DNA from: Xylanibacter ruminicola
Lineage (GTDB): Bacteria > Bacteroidota > Bacteroidia > Bacteroidales > Bacteroidaceae
Reading direction: 5' to 3'
Assembly (NCBI RefSeq): GCF_900107775.1
Contig: NZ_FNRF01000007.1
Span: 1 to 64,000, forward strand
Length of the DNA: 64,000 nt
In this document: positions 56,317 through 64,000 of the stretch, piece after piece
Numbering within the stretch: the stretch's first letter is position 1
Layout of the letters: every line of letters starts with the position of its first letter
Notes under the pieces: generated by a model
The model's input: only the letters and a program-made list of their open reading frames with translations
What the model was told of the DNA's origin: nothing
Databases searched by the model: none
Position numbers and translations under genes: made by a program

Positions 56317-56655
56317 ATGGATTATAAGAAGTCAAAAGCACCGGTTAACACCGTAACACGTAACATTATGGATCTGTGTGAAGACACAGGTAACATCTAC
56401 GAGAGTGTAGCTATCATTGGCAAGCGCGCCAATCAGATCAGTCTGCAGATTAAGGACGATCTCTCTAAGAAGCTGGCTGAGTTCGCTTCATATAACGATT
56501 CACTCGAGGAGGTATTCGAGAATCGTGAGCAGATTGAGATTTCTCGTTACTACGAAAAGCTGCCAAAACCAAGTCTTCTGGCTACTCAGGAGTTTATTGA
56601 GGATAAGGTTTACTGGCGTGATCCTTCTCGCGAGAACCAGAATCAGGAAGATTAA
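56317..56655 (+). CDS. rpoZ: RNA polymerase omega-like (Rpb6) subunit
   Basis: A 112-residue protein with the Rpb6/omega core (NIYESVAIIGKRANQISLQI followed by a helix KDDLSKKLAEF) near residues 28-60. It helps assemble RNA polymerase. This longer form with an acidic C-terminus is the Bacteroidota variant. Three bases after bamD. Confidence 0.82.
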   Translation: MDYKKSKAPVNTVTRNIMDLCEDTGNIYESVAIIGKRANQISLQIKDDLSKKLAEFASYNDSLEEVFENREQIEISRYYEKLPKPSLLATQEFIEDKVYWRDPSRENQNQED

Positions 56656-56656
56656 T

Positions 56657-57118
56657 ATGATACAGCGTAAGCAGACATTATATCTTTTGGCGGCCATTAT
56701 TATGACCGTCATTTGTCTTTGTATGCAGATAGGCTCATTCAAGTTGGGGGGGGGTACTGTAGCAAAGGTATTCAACCTTTGGTTTACCGATCCGCTTGGC
56801 AAGCATCATTTTGATACTTGGCCCTTGATGGCTGTTCTGCTGCCTACAGCGGTCATCGCTACCTATACCATATTTATATATAACAACCGTAAGATGCAGG
56901 CTTTGTTCTGCTTGTTCAATGTGTTGTTTATCATTGGTTGGTATGTGGTATTCTTTGTTGTAGGTCAGATGGTGGGTGATAAGTCGTGGGGTGCTGTTAG
57001 TTTCCGTCCCTCATGGCCTGCAGTGTTCCCTGCAATTGCCCTGATACTTTACCTGATGGCTCGCCGAGCTATCCTGGCCGACGAAAAGTTAGTCCGCTCA
57101 ATGGACAGAATCCGATAA
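56657..57118 (+). CDS. DUF4293 family membrane protein
   Basis: A 153-residue protein from ATG 56657, one base after the omega-like gene; longer starts would run through that gene. Four hydrophobic helices (LYLLAAIIMTVICLCMQIG, WPLMAVLLPTAVIATYTIF, LFNVLFIIGWYVVFFVVG, AVFPAIALILYLMA) and a basic C-terminus. Function unknown, but it is usually found in this bamD operon. Codons 30-32 form a run of nine G. Confidence 0.85.
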   Translation: MIQRKQTLYLLAAIIMTVICLCMQIGSFKLGGGTVAKVFNLWFTDPLGKHHFDTWPLMAVLLPTAVIATYTIFIYNNRKMQALFCLFNVLFIIGWYVVFFVVGQMVGDKSWGAVSFRPSWPAVFPAIALILYLMARRAILADEKLVRSMDRIR

Positions 57119-57140
57119 AAACGATAAGTTTTAGGTATAA

Positions 57141-57195
57141 TTTGCACTCTAGGTACTTTTCAATTGCAAAGTACTTAGAGTGCAAATTTTTTTTA
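57141..57195 (+). terminator. Operon terminator with dispersed palindromic element
   Basis: Nineteen-base arms TTTGCACTCTAGGTACTTT and AAAGTACTTAGAGTGCAAA (57141-57159, 57169-57187) with one G-T pair, then a T-run. It includes TTGCAAAGTACTTAGA, identical to 41120-41135. Confidence 0.85.
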
Positions 57196-57241
57196 GGTAC
57201 TTTTTTTAGAGCAATAATTTGCAATTTTGGAAGAATATATT

Positions 57242-57250
57242 TATCTTTGC
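57242..57250 (+). promoter_or_regulatory. -7 box for the outer-membrane protein gene
   Basis: TATCTTTGC, 44 bases before ATG 57295. Confidence 0.75.
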
Positions 57251-57294
57251 AACTGATAAGAATGTGGTAATACTAATATCAAACACTTACGGAT

Positions 57295-58080
57295 ATGAAA
57301 AAACAACTGATTGCATGTTTTGCGTTGTTGATGGGAATCACTACTGCATCGGCACAAGAGTATTATGAGCGTGGGTTTTTTAACCACGTAGGTTTGAATG
57401 TATCGGCAAGCACCGAGGGTATCGGCGTGGGTGTAGCTGCACCTATCACCGACTATCTGGAACTGAGTGCTGGTGTGAACTTTATGCCTGGCGTTAAGAT
57501 TAAAGGGGATGTTAACGTAGATTACAATCTCGGAGCTCTTCCTGCACAGGTTACTATTCCTAACCACGACAAAGTTAAGATTACTGGCAATTTGAAGCGT
57601 ACCACAATGGATGTAAAGTTGAACATCTACCCATTCGGAGGTAATTCTACTTTCTTTGTTGCGGGTGGTTTCTCTTTTGGTGGTGAGAAACTTGGCAAAC
57701 TGACAGGTCATAGCGATGCTATACAGAGTGCTATTACTACTTTTCCAACTTTCAAGGATGTGATTCTGAATAGCATCTCTGCCGAACTTGACAAATATAA
57801 TGTAAAGTTCGACGAGAATGGTGATATCAACGGCGATATCCGCGTAAAGAATTTCCGTCCGTACGTCGGACTGGGTGTGGGACGCCTGGTACCCAAGCAT
57901 CGCGTAGGTTTCCGTTTCGAGGCTGGCTGCCAGTTTATGGGAAAGCTTAAAGTATATCAGGACAATAAGGAGGTTAAGATAAACGAGTTGAACGATAGCG
58001 ATGATGACTTATCAAAGATCATTGATAAATGGACCGTTTATCCAGTACTGAAACTTACGATTACTGGTCGCATCTTCTAA
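57295..58080 (+). CDS. Outer-membrane beta-barrel protein of unknown function
   Basis: A 261-residue protein with a signal peptide (MKKQLIACFALLMGITTASAQ). Alternating strands such as VGLNVSASTEGIGVGVAAPI, TTMDVKLNIYPFGGNSTFFV and a final aromatic strand VLKLTITGRIF fit a small barrel of eight or so strands. A helical insert lies near residues 125-170. No specific family recognised. Monocistronic, with its own promoter and a hairpin terminator. Confidence 0.75.
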   Translation: MKKQLIACFALLMGITTASAQEYYERGFFNHVGLNVSASTEGIGVGVAAPITDYLELSAGVNFMPGVKIKGDVNVDYNLGALPAQVTIPNHDKVKITGNLKRTTMDVKLNIYPFGGNSTFFVAGGFSFGGEKLGKLTGHSDAIQSAITTFPTFKDVILNSISAELDKYNVKFDENGDINGDIRVKNFRPYVGLGVGRLVPKHRVGFRFEAGCQFMGKLKVYQDNKEVKINELNDSDDDLSKIIDKWTVYPVLKLTITGRIF

Positions 58081-58091
58081 GCGAAAACAAT

Positions 58092-58117
58092 AATCCCCAC
58101 TCAAACGAGTGGGGATT
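58092..58117. terminator. Hairpin terminator between the outer-membrane protein gene and trpB2
   Basis: AATCCCCACTC, loop of four, GAGTGGGGATT; between converging genes, with only weak T-runs. Confidence 0.7.
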
Positions 58118-58138
58118 GCTATTTCTGATAAAATAAGA

Positions 58139-59500
58139 TTACTGCTTATCAAGCTCGGCCAGGTTTTCGGCAATCATCTCATCAGTAACGGTGTAGTTCT
58201 GTAGGTCGCCCTTGATGAATGAGTCGTAGCTTGGCATATCAATCAGACCATGACCTGAGAGGTTGAAGAGAATCACCTTCTCCTCGCCAGTTTCCTTGCA
58301 CTTCTTAGCCTCGCGGATGGTGGCAGCGATAGCGTGACAGCTCTCAGGAGCAGGGATGATACCCTCGGTACGGGCAAACAGCATACCTGCCTCGAAGGTC
58401 TCAAGCTGTGGAATATCAACACCACGCATCAGTCCATCCTTCAACAGCTGACTGACAATCATACCAGCACCATGATAACGCAGACCACCAGCGTGGATGT
58501 TGCTTGGCTTGAAGTTATGACCCAGTGTGAACATAGGCAGCAGTGGGGTATAACCAGCCTCGTCGCCAAAGTCGTAGCGGAACTGACCACGTGTGAGCTT
58601 AGGACAGCTGTCGGGCTCGGCAGCGATAAACTCGGTCTTCTTACCATCGCACAGGTTGTGGCGCATGAATGGGAAGGCGATACCACCGAAGTTAGAACCA
58701 CCACCAAAGCAGGCAATCACGATATCAGGATACTCGCCAGCCATCTCCATCTGCTTCTCGGCCTCAAGACCGATGATGGTCTGATGCAAACCTACGTGGT
58801 TTAATACCGAACCTAAAGTGTACTTACAGTTAGGAGTGGTAGTAGCCAGCTCAACAGCCTCAGAGATGGCTGTGCCTAATGAACCAGAATGGGTAGGATC
58901 CTTAGTCAGGATATCCTTACCAGCGCGGGTTGACATCGAAGGTGAACCCTCGACCACAGCACCAAAGGTACGCATGATGCTTGAACGGTAAGGCTTCTGC
59001 TGCATGGTAATCTTTACCTGATAAACAGCGCAGTCGAGACCGTAGATTTTTGCAGCGTATGAAAGGGCTGCTCCCCACTGTCCGGCACCGGTTTCGGTGG
59101 TTACGTTAGTGGTGCCTTCCTGCTTGGCATAGTAGCACTGAGGAATGGCAGAGTTGATTTTATGTGAACCCAGTGGGTTGGTACTCTCGTTCTTAAAGTA
59201 GATATGGGCAGGTGTTCCCAAAGCCTCTTCGAGCGCATAGGCACGAACCAATGGAGTTGAGCGATAGAACTTGTACTTCTCGAGCACCTCTTCTGGAATA
59301 TCTATCCAGCGATGCTCTGTATCAAGCTCCTGTACACAGCACTCACGAGGGAAGATGTGTGCCAGATCGTCTACACCCAGAGGCTGCTTGGTTGCAGGAT
59401 GGATGGGAGGCATTGGTTTGGTTGGCATGTCAGCCTGAATGTTGTACCACTGTGTGGGAATCTCACTCTCTTGGAGGATGAATTTTTTTTGTTTAGACAT
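58139..59500 (-). CDS. trpB: Tryptophan synthase beta-like protein (TrpB2)
   Basis: A 453-residue PLP enzyme of the TrpB2 class. The PLP Lys is in NPLGSHKINSA near residue 115, the phosphate-binding loop in CFGGGSNFGG near 265, and ETGAGQWGAALS lies near 137. The extended N-terminus (QWYNIQADMPTKPMPPIHP) is the mark of TrpB2 rather than TrpB1. It should make tryptophan from indole and serine, or act as an indole-salvage or phosphoserine-using enzyme. No other trp gene is nearby. Confidence 0.9.
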   Translation of the reverse strand: MSKQKKFILQESEIPTQWYNIQADMPTKPMPPIHPATKQPLGVDDLAHIFPRECCVQELDTEHRWIDIPEEVLEKYKFYRSTPLVRAYALEEALGTPAHIYFKNESTNPLGSHKINSAIPQCYYAKQEGTTNVTTETGAGQWGAALSYAAKIYGLDCAVYQVKITMQQKPYRSSIMRTFGAVVEGSPSMSTRAGKDILTKDPTHSGSLGTAISEAVELATTTPNCKYTLGSVLNHVGLHQTIIGLEAEKQMEMAGEYPDIVIACFGGGSNFGGIAFPFMRHNLCDGKKTEFIAAEPDSCPKLTRGQFRYDFGDEAGYTPLLPMFTLGHNFKPSNIHAGGLRYHGAGMIVSQLLKDGLMRGVDIPQLETFEAGMLFARTEGIIPAPESCHAIAATIREAKKCKETGEEKVILFNLSGHGLIDMPSYDSFIKGDLQNYTVTDEMIAENLAELDKQ

Positions 59501-59563
59501 AATATAATACGTTTTAGAATTTGGAATTCTTGCTTAAGGCAAGCGGCAAAGCCGATCACCACT

Positions 59564-59572
59564 GCAAAGATA
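59564..59572 (-). promoter_or_regulatory. -7 box for trpB2
   Basis: TATCTTTGC on the minus strand, 63 bases before the start. Confidence 0.7.
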
Positions 59573-59625
59573 ACATAATTAATTGAAAATTGATAAATGA
59601 TAATTGATAATTTTGAAAAAAAGTG

Positions 59626-59634
59626 TACCTTTGC
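59626..59634 (+). promoter_or_regulatory. -7 box for the sodium:solute symporter
   Basis: TACCTTTGC, eight bases before ATG 59643; a near-leaderless arrangement. Confidence 0.7.
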
Positions 59635-59642
59635 ACACGATT

Positions 59643-61076
59643 ATGTGGATGATTGCAATAATATTAGGCTATTTTGCAGTTTTGTTTGCCATCAGCCGAC
59701 TGACTGCACGCCGTGCTACTAACGATACCTTCTTTCGTGGTAATCGTCAGTCGCCATGGTATATGGTGGCTTTTGGTATGGTTGGTGCGTCGATATCTGG
59801 TGTAACCTTTGTATCGGTGCCTGGTATGGTAACCAGTATCGATATGACTTATATGCAAACCTGTCTGGGTTTTATTCTGGGCTATTTTGCTGTTGCATTC
59901 ATCCTGCTTCCGCTCTACTATCGTTTGAATCTCACAACCATTTATTCCTATCTGGGAAAGCGATTAGGCCCTCGTGCCTATAAAACAGGCGCCTCGTTTT
60001 TCCTGTTGTCGAAGATGACGGGCGCAGTGGTGCGTTTCTATGTGGTATGTATGATTCTGCAGCAGTTTGTGTTCGATGAGATGGGCATCCCGTTTGTGCT
60101 AACCGTATCGGCGATGGTGACCCTTATCTGGCTTTATACAAGGGGTGGAGGTATCAAAACACTGGTGTGGACCGATACTTTCCAAACCATCTGTCTGTTC
60201 TCGGCCCTTCTCCTTATTATATATAAGGTGGTGGGCGAACTGGGAATGACGATACCTGAGGCTGTTAGTGCGATAGCTGCCGACGAACATAGCCGTATGT
60301 TTGTGATGGACGATTGGGTTTCGAAGCAGAACTTCTGGAAGCAGTTTCTGAGCGGTGTGTTTATTGTGATTGTGATGACCGGACTTGATCAGGATATGAT
60401 GCAGAAGAACCTGACATGTAAAACGCTGAAGGAAGCTCAGAAGGATATGTGTACCTATGGTGTGGCTTTTGTGCCTGCTAATCTGCTGTTCTTGTCGTTG
60501 GGTGTTCTGCTGGTGATGCTGGGCGAAACGGGCGTATCAGATACTTTGCTGCCTGGATTTGTTCAGCGTAGCGGATTGTCGGTACTGATTCCTTTCACAA
60601 TAGGTATTGTGGCAGCCTCGTTCTCGAGTGCCGATTCGGCTTTAACATCGCTTACCACCAGTTATTGCGTAGATATCAGGGGTAGGGTAGGCGACGAGCA
60701 GTTGCGTAAGCGTGCCCATTTGGGTATCAGCATCTTGTTTGTGGTGATGATTCTGCTGTTCAGACTGCTGAACTCAACAAGTGTGATTGATGCCATCTAT
60801 ACGATTTGTGGCTATACATACGGTCCGCTGTTGGGACTCTTTGCCTTTGGCATGCTTACCAAGCGTATGCCACGCGATCGGTATGTGCCTTATATCTGCA
60901 TCGCATCGCCTTTGCTATGCTATGCTATTGATGCGATAACCTGGCATTTGGCTGGTTATCGGTTCGGTTATGAGTTGCTGATGATGAATGGTACGCTTAC
61001 CTTCCTGGCCCTTTTTGTTTCGAGTTCAGCAAACCCTCCAGGAACTCCTTCGGCTGAATGCCAAACTGTTTCTTGA
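59643..61076 (+). CDS. Sodium:solute symporter
   Basis: A 477-residue SSS-family transporter with about thirteen helices, from ATG 59643 (MWMIAIILG); the apparent start at 59604 precedes the promoter box. Signatures are VSVPGMV, GASFFLLSKMTGAVVRFYV, WTDTFQTICLF and the sodium-binding region SFSSADSALTSLTTSYCVD near residue 332. The substrate is not predictable. The last 80 bases overlap the 3' end of the hybrid regulator gene on the other strand. Confidence 0.9.
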   Translation: MWMIAIILGYFAVLFAISRLTARRATNDTFFRGNRQSPWYMVAFGMVGASISGVTFVSVPGMVTSIDMTYMQTCLGFILGYFAVAFILLPLYYRLNLTTIYSYLGKRLGPRAYKTGASFFLLSKMTGAVVRFYVVCMILQQFVFDEMGIPFVLTVSAMVTLIWLYTRGGGIKTLVWTDTFQTICLFSALLLIIYKVVGELGMTIPEAVSAIAADEHSRMFVMDDWVSKQNFWKQFLSGVFIVIVMTGLDQDMMQKNLTCKTLKEAQKDMCTYGVAFVPANLLFLSLGVLLVMLGETGVSDTLLPGFVQRSGLSVLIPFTIGIVAASFSSADSALTSLTTSYCVDIRGRVGDEQLRKRAHLGISILFVVMILLFRLLNSTSVIDAIYTICGYTYGPLLGLFAFGMLTKRMPRDRYVPYICIASPLLCYAIDAITWHLAGYRFGYELLMMNGTLTFLALFVSSSANPPGTPSAECQTVS

Positions 61077-62694
61077 AGCAAGTAGCAAAGTAGCGTGGGT
61101 CGTGGAATCCAACGCTATAAGCCAAATCGCTGACACGCAGATTGGGGTTCTCCATGCCCAGGCGTCGGGCCTCTTTCATTCTTACATCACGAATAAAAGC
61201 CGATACATTCATGCCTGTAATTGATCGTAACTTATTATATAAGGTAGAAGCACTGGTGCCCATGTCGGCAGCTAATGCATCGCGATCATAAGATTCGTCG
61301 TCGATGTGTTTATGGATGTTTGCCAGAACCTGATTAACAAAAGCTTCGTCGGGACTTGGGGCTTTGGCAATGTGTTTTACTTCTTCCTCAGCACTGAACT
61401 GACTGAATTCTGTCTGCATGCGTTTGCGATTCTCGATGATGTTATCGATGCGTAGTTTCAGATCGCCTAAGCGGAATGGCTTTCTCAGATATTCGTCGGC
61501 TCCGCTTTGTAATGCTTCCTTCTCGTCTTCCTCCTGTGTCTTGGCTGTCAGCAAGATGATGGGCAGGTGATTATAGTTAGGGTCGGCTTTAACGGCTTTG
61601 GTTAGTTCGATACCATCCATCTCGGGCATCATCACATCTGATATAATCAGATCGAGCTCTTTTTCATGTATCACTTTTATAGCCTCGGCACCATTGCGGG
61701 CTATGTATACATGATAGGTGGTCTTTAGCAGTTGCTGCATTAGCATCAGTAATTCCAGATTGTCCTCTACTACCAATAATTTATAGCCATCCTCAATAGG
61801 ATCTTCTGGATCTGCATTTACATCTGGTACGATGGTATTGATATCTACGATGGTGTTCTTAGGAATATTGAAATCAATCTTATGCTTTTCGTCGATCTGA
61901 TCAGGTGCAAAGGTTTCTTTCTTGATAGGGAGTCTGACGATAAACTCTGTGCCCTTTCCCTCTTCGCTGTGGCAGGTGATGGTTCCTCTGTTCAGATAAA
62001 CCAGATCCTGCGTTAACGACAGACCTAACCCAGTTCCATTTGTCTGATGCTGTCGGTAATCGCCATCATGAAAGCGTTTAAATAGGTGTTTCATCTGTTT
62101 GGCAGAGATACCATCGCCATCGTCGCTCACCTTGATTTCTACCTCGTCGTATTTATCGTTGGTGATGGCGCTGATCGACACGGTGCCACCTTCTTTGCCA
62201 TATTTGGCTGCGTTAGATAATAAGTTATAGATAATCTTATCCAACTTGTCGGTATCAATCCAGCCCATCATGCTTTCTGGCTGACAGTTGATACTGAACT
62301 TCATGTCTTTCTTGCCAATAAGTGGCTCCAAGCATTCGGCGGTTTGGCGTATATACTTCATCACATCACCCTGAGCAACCAGCAACCGTAGCTGGCCCGC
62401 ATCAGATTTGCTGGTTTCCAGAATCTGCTGTAACAGTCTCACCATGCGCTGAATGTTGAATTGCATCAAGTCGTATTCATGACTGTACTGCGGTTCGGTG
62501 TCGCGCAACTTGTCGACAGAGGCCGAGATGACTGATAGGGGAGTTAGAAGCTCGTGCGTAATATTTGTAAATATGGCGCTGAGTCGTAATCTTCTTCGCA
62601 CTTTTTGGCTTCGCAGGAATAAACGTCTTCCTACGAGGAGAATAATGGTCAGAATTACCATTATGATGAGGGCTAATAGTAAACGGTTGTCCAT
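60997..62694 (-). CDS. Hybrid histidine kinase, receiver and AraC regulator (HTCS-like, sensor-poor)
   Basis: A 565-residue one-protein two-component system: a single helix at residues 5-22, HisKA with phospho-acceptor His47 (FTNITHELLTPL), HATPase_c with NLLSNAAKYG, DDGDGIS and GTGLGLSL, a receiver with Asp near 352 (LIISDVMMPEMDG) and conserved YLRKPF, and an AraC-type helix-turn-helix (about 455-560, SVGFHDPRYFATCFKKQFG). Typical HTCS proteins carry a large periplasmic beta-propeller sensor before the helix; here there is none, only four residues before the helix. It has its own promoter, so the missing part is not an assembly break within the window. Signal unknown. Confidence 0.9.
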   Translation of the reverse strand: MDNRLLLALIIMVILTIILLVGRRLFLRSQKVRRRLRLSAIFTNITHELLTPLSVISASVDKLRDTEPQYSHEYDLMQFNIQRMVRLLQQILETSKSDAGQLRLLVAQGDVMKYIRQTAECLEPLIGKKDMKFSINCQPESMMGWIDTDKLDKIIYNLLSNAAKYGKEGGTVSISAITNDKYDEVEIKVSDDGDGISAKQMKHLFKRFHDGDYRQHQTNGTGLGLSLTQDLVYLNRGTITCHSEEGKGTEFIVRLPIKKETFAPDQIDEKHKIDFNIPKNTIVDINTIVPDVNADPEDPIEDGYKLLVVEDNLELLMLMQQLLKTTYHVYIARNGAEAIKVIHEKELDLIISDVMMPEMDGIELTKAVKADPNYNHLPIILLTAKTQEEDEKEALQSGADEYLRKPFRLGDLKLRIDNIIENRKRMQTEFSQFSAEEEVKHIAKAPSPDEAFVNQVLANIHKHIDDESYDRDALAADMGTSASTLYNKLRSITGMNVSAFIRDVRMKEARRLGMENPNLRVSDLAYSVGFHDPRYFATCFKKQFGIQPKEFLEGLLNSKQKGPGR

Positions 62695-62715
62695 ACTTTT
62701 ATAATTATTGGTTGT

Positions 62716-62724
62716 GCAAAAATA
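62716..62724 (-). promoter_or_regulatory. -7 box for the hybrid regulator
   Basis: TATTTTTGC on the minus strand, 21 bases upstream of the start codon at 62694, supporting this short start. Confidence 0.65.
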
Positions 62725-62880
62725 GTTATTTTTTCGATATCAATCAACTTTTTTCGATAAAATTCGTCGTTTTAAGCGTTAAAATGTATAAAATTGGTGA
62801 TTTTGTGTTCATTTTGCGTTAATTCACGCATTTTCAACAACAAAAAACTTAAATTAAACATCCATTTCAAAAACTTGCCA

Positions 62881-62889
62881 TATCTTTGC
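62881..62889 (+). promoter_or_regulatory. Orphan -7 box
   Basis: TATCTTTGC facing away from the hybrid regulator gene with no gene on its strand before the hairpin at 62959. No clear TTTG partner at the usual distance. Confidence 0.5.
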
Positions 62890-62895
62890 ATCAGA

Positions 62896-62993
62896 AAAAG
62901 ATTTTAATGGTTAAGGTTTATGGTTGATTAATTTAGTTTTTTAAGTAATTTTTTTGGGGAAAAGGTTCGTCGTGAGACGAGCCTTTTCTCATT
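62896..62993 (+). ncRNA. Possible small RNA between an orphan promoter and a terminator
   Basis: About 95 bases from the orphan promoter to a 13-bp hairpin. It includes only a tiny frame (ATGGTTAAGGTTTATGGTTGA, six codons) and an AT-rich body. Could be a small regulatory RNA or an mRNA remnant. Confidence 0.4.
62959..62988. terminator. Hairpin upstream of the trxB 3' end
   Basis: GAAAAGGTTCGTC, loop GTGA, GACGAGCCTTTTC, then a T-rich stretch on the plus strand. Confidence 0.75.
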
Positions 62994-62997
62994 TATA

Positions 62998-63930
62998 TTA
63001 CTTATTCAACAAGAATCTCTCAGCCTCGATAGCCGCCTGGCAACCTGAACCTGCAGCAGAGATAGCCTGACGATATACAGGGTCGGCGCAGTCGCCAGCT
63101 ACGAATACACCAGGAACCTTGGTCTTAGGTGTTCCGTCAATCTTCTTCAGATAGCCTGTTTCGTCCATATCCAGCCACTCCTTAAAGATGTCGGTATTGG
63201 GCTTATGGCCAATAGCCAGGAAGAAGCCGTCGATAGCAATGTCAACCAGTTCCTCATCGTCTTCACCCTTACGCTTAACCAGATGGGCACCTTCGACACC
63301 ATTCTCGCCATAAAGACCAAGGGTGTTATGCTCGAACAGAATCTCGATGTTCTCGTTCTCCTTCACACGCTGCTGCATCACCTGTGAGGCGCGAAGGAAT
63401 GGCTTGCGTACAATCAGATATACCTTCTTGGCCAATCCTGCCAGGTAAAGGGCGTCCTCACAAGCTGTATCGCCACCACCAACTACGGCAACTGTCTTCT
63501 TGCGATAGAAGAATCCGTCGCAGGTAGCGCAGGCTGATACGCCCTGTCCGTTATACTTGCGCTCATCGTCGAGACCTAAGTACTTGGCTGAGGCGCCTGT
63601 AGCGATAATCACGGTGTCGGCCTCAATCTCTGTACCGTCATCGGCTGTGCATACGTAGGGGGCCTTTGAGAAGTCGACCTTCACAATCTCGCCGTTACGG
63701 ATATCGGTTCCAAAGCGCTGAGCCTGCTCCAGCAGGTCCATCATCATCTGGTTGCCGTCAACACCCTGAGGATAGCCAGGGAAATTCTCAACCTCAGTGG
63801 TCTGAGTGAGCTGTCCGCCAGGCTGCATGCCGCTATACTCGATTGGACTCAAGTTGGCACGCGAGGCGTAAATGGCAGCTGTATATCCAGCAGGACCGCT
63901 ACCGATAATTAAACACTTAGTATGTTCCAT
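62998..63930 (-). CDS. trxB: Thioredoxin reductase
   Basis: A 310-residue flavoenzyme that reduces thioredoxin with NADPH. FAD loop IIGSGPAGYTAAIYASRA at residue 8, the redox pair CATCDG near 137, the NADPH loop VVGGGDTACEDALYL, and the final FAD motif VFVAGDCADPVYRQAISAAG. Full length. The gene 29 bases upstream ends with a lysine-rich tail. Confidence 0.96.
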   Translation of the reverse strand: MEHTKCLIIGSGPAGYTAAIYASRANLSPIEYSGMQPGGQLTQTTEVENFPGYPQGVDGNQMMMDLLEQAQRFGTDIRNGEIVKVDFSKAPYVCTADDGTEIEADTVIIATGASAKYLGLDDERKYNGQGVSACATCDGFFYRKKTVAVVGGGDTACEDALYLAGLAKKVYLIVRKPFLRASQVMQQRVKENENIEILFEHNTLGLYGENGVEGAHLVKRKGEDDEELVDIAIDGFFLAIGHKPNTDIFKEWLDMDETGYLKKIDGTPKTKVPGVFVAGDCADPVYRQAISAAGSGCQAAIEAERFLLNK

Positions 63931-63959
63931 ATGATATCTGTTTATTTATATGTTGGCTA

Positions 63960-64000
63960 TTACTTAAGCAGCTCTTCAATCTGCTTGGCAATATTCTCAA
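63960..64000 (-). CDS. 3' end of a gene on the minus strand, cut by the window edge
   Basis: The last twelve codons, ENIAKQIEELLK then TAA, run into the window end. An amphipathic helix of this kind ends many thioredoxins, and a thioredoxin next to trxB would be sensible, but this is too short to say. Confidence 0.35.
   Translation of the reverse strand, partial: ENIAKQIEELLK

Noticed and set aside
1..64000. CRISPR array, insertion sequence, prophage, rRNA or tRNA
   Set aside because: No regularly spaced repeats, transposase or integrase, phage structural genes, or cloverleaf-like sequence were recognised by eye.

Overview
The window reads as a chromosomal segment of a Bacteroidales bacterium, most likely Prevotella or a close relative (Prevotellaceae). 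The evidence is the Bacteroidota-type promoter signature (TAnnTTTG, usually TATCTTTGC) in front of most transcription units, BspA-like leucine-rich repeat, BACON and LruC surface proteins, a type IX secretion C-terminal signal, an HTCS-type hybrid regulator, DUF4468/DUF4293/putative-porin families, and AT-rich intergenic DNA. The genus is an inference; no rRNA or tRNA gene was seen.

Layout. (1) 1-10.4 kb: cell-surface proteins, namely the C-terminal part of a giant BspA-like protein, a divergently placed BACON/Ig-like protein and a LruC-domain lipoprotein, separated by strong bidirectional terminators. (2) 10.4-25.7 kb: an exopolysaccharide or capsule locus on the minus strand. One long, tightly overlapped operon (promoter near 25.73 kb) runs CheY-like receiver, phosphoglycosyl transferase with a pseudo-receiver N-terminus, TolC-like protein, Wzz-like protein with a degenerate P-loop domain, Wzy-like polymerase, GT2, two membrane GT2s, Wzx-like flippase, GT2, DUF6625, acyltransferase. 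A GT4 with its own promoter and a 34-codon leader ORF follows. (3) 25.9-35.7 kb: xylulokinase, then the minus-strand units manC-gmd-fcl (GDP-L-fucose supply, plausibly feeding the polysaccharide locus) and mltG-glnS-TPR-dedA. (4) 35.7-50.1 kb: malQ, a HAD phosphatase, riboflavin synthase preceded by a structured 6S-like RNA, a WecB-like protein lacking canonical catalytic residues, rubrerythrin, the anaerobic ribonucleotide reductase pair nrdD-nrdG behind a duplicated hairpin element, asparaginase, uxaC, a pseudouridine synthase, a small membrane protein, an HD protein and menA. (5) 50.1-64 kb: putative porin with a 57-residue membrane protein and a DUF4468 protein, uvrB, the bamD-rpoZ-like-DUF4293 operon, an outer-membrane protein, trpB2, a sodium:solute symporter convergent with a sensor-poor HTCS regulator, a possible small RNA, trxB, and the tail of one more gene.

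How it fits together: the polysaccharide operon holds an initiating transferase, glycosyltransferases, flippase, polymerase, chain-length protein and a possible export channel, so it could form a near-complete Wzx/Wzy assembly line, with GDP-fucose made a few kilobases away. Its most unusual aspect is the two-component flavour of its first two genes. The other accessory interest lies in non-coding or very small elements: a 6S-like RNA, a dispersed palindromic terminator element, the nrdD leader repeats, several near-leaderless mRNAs, and three short proteins easily missed in annotation.
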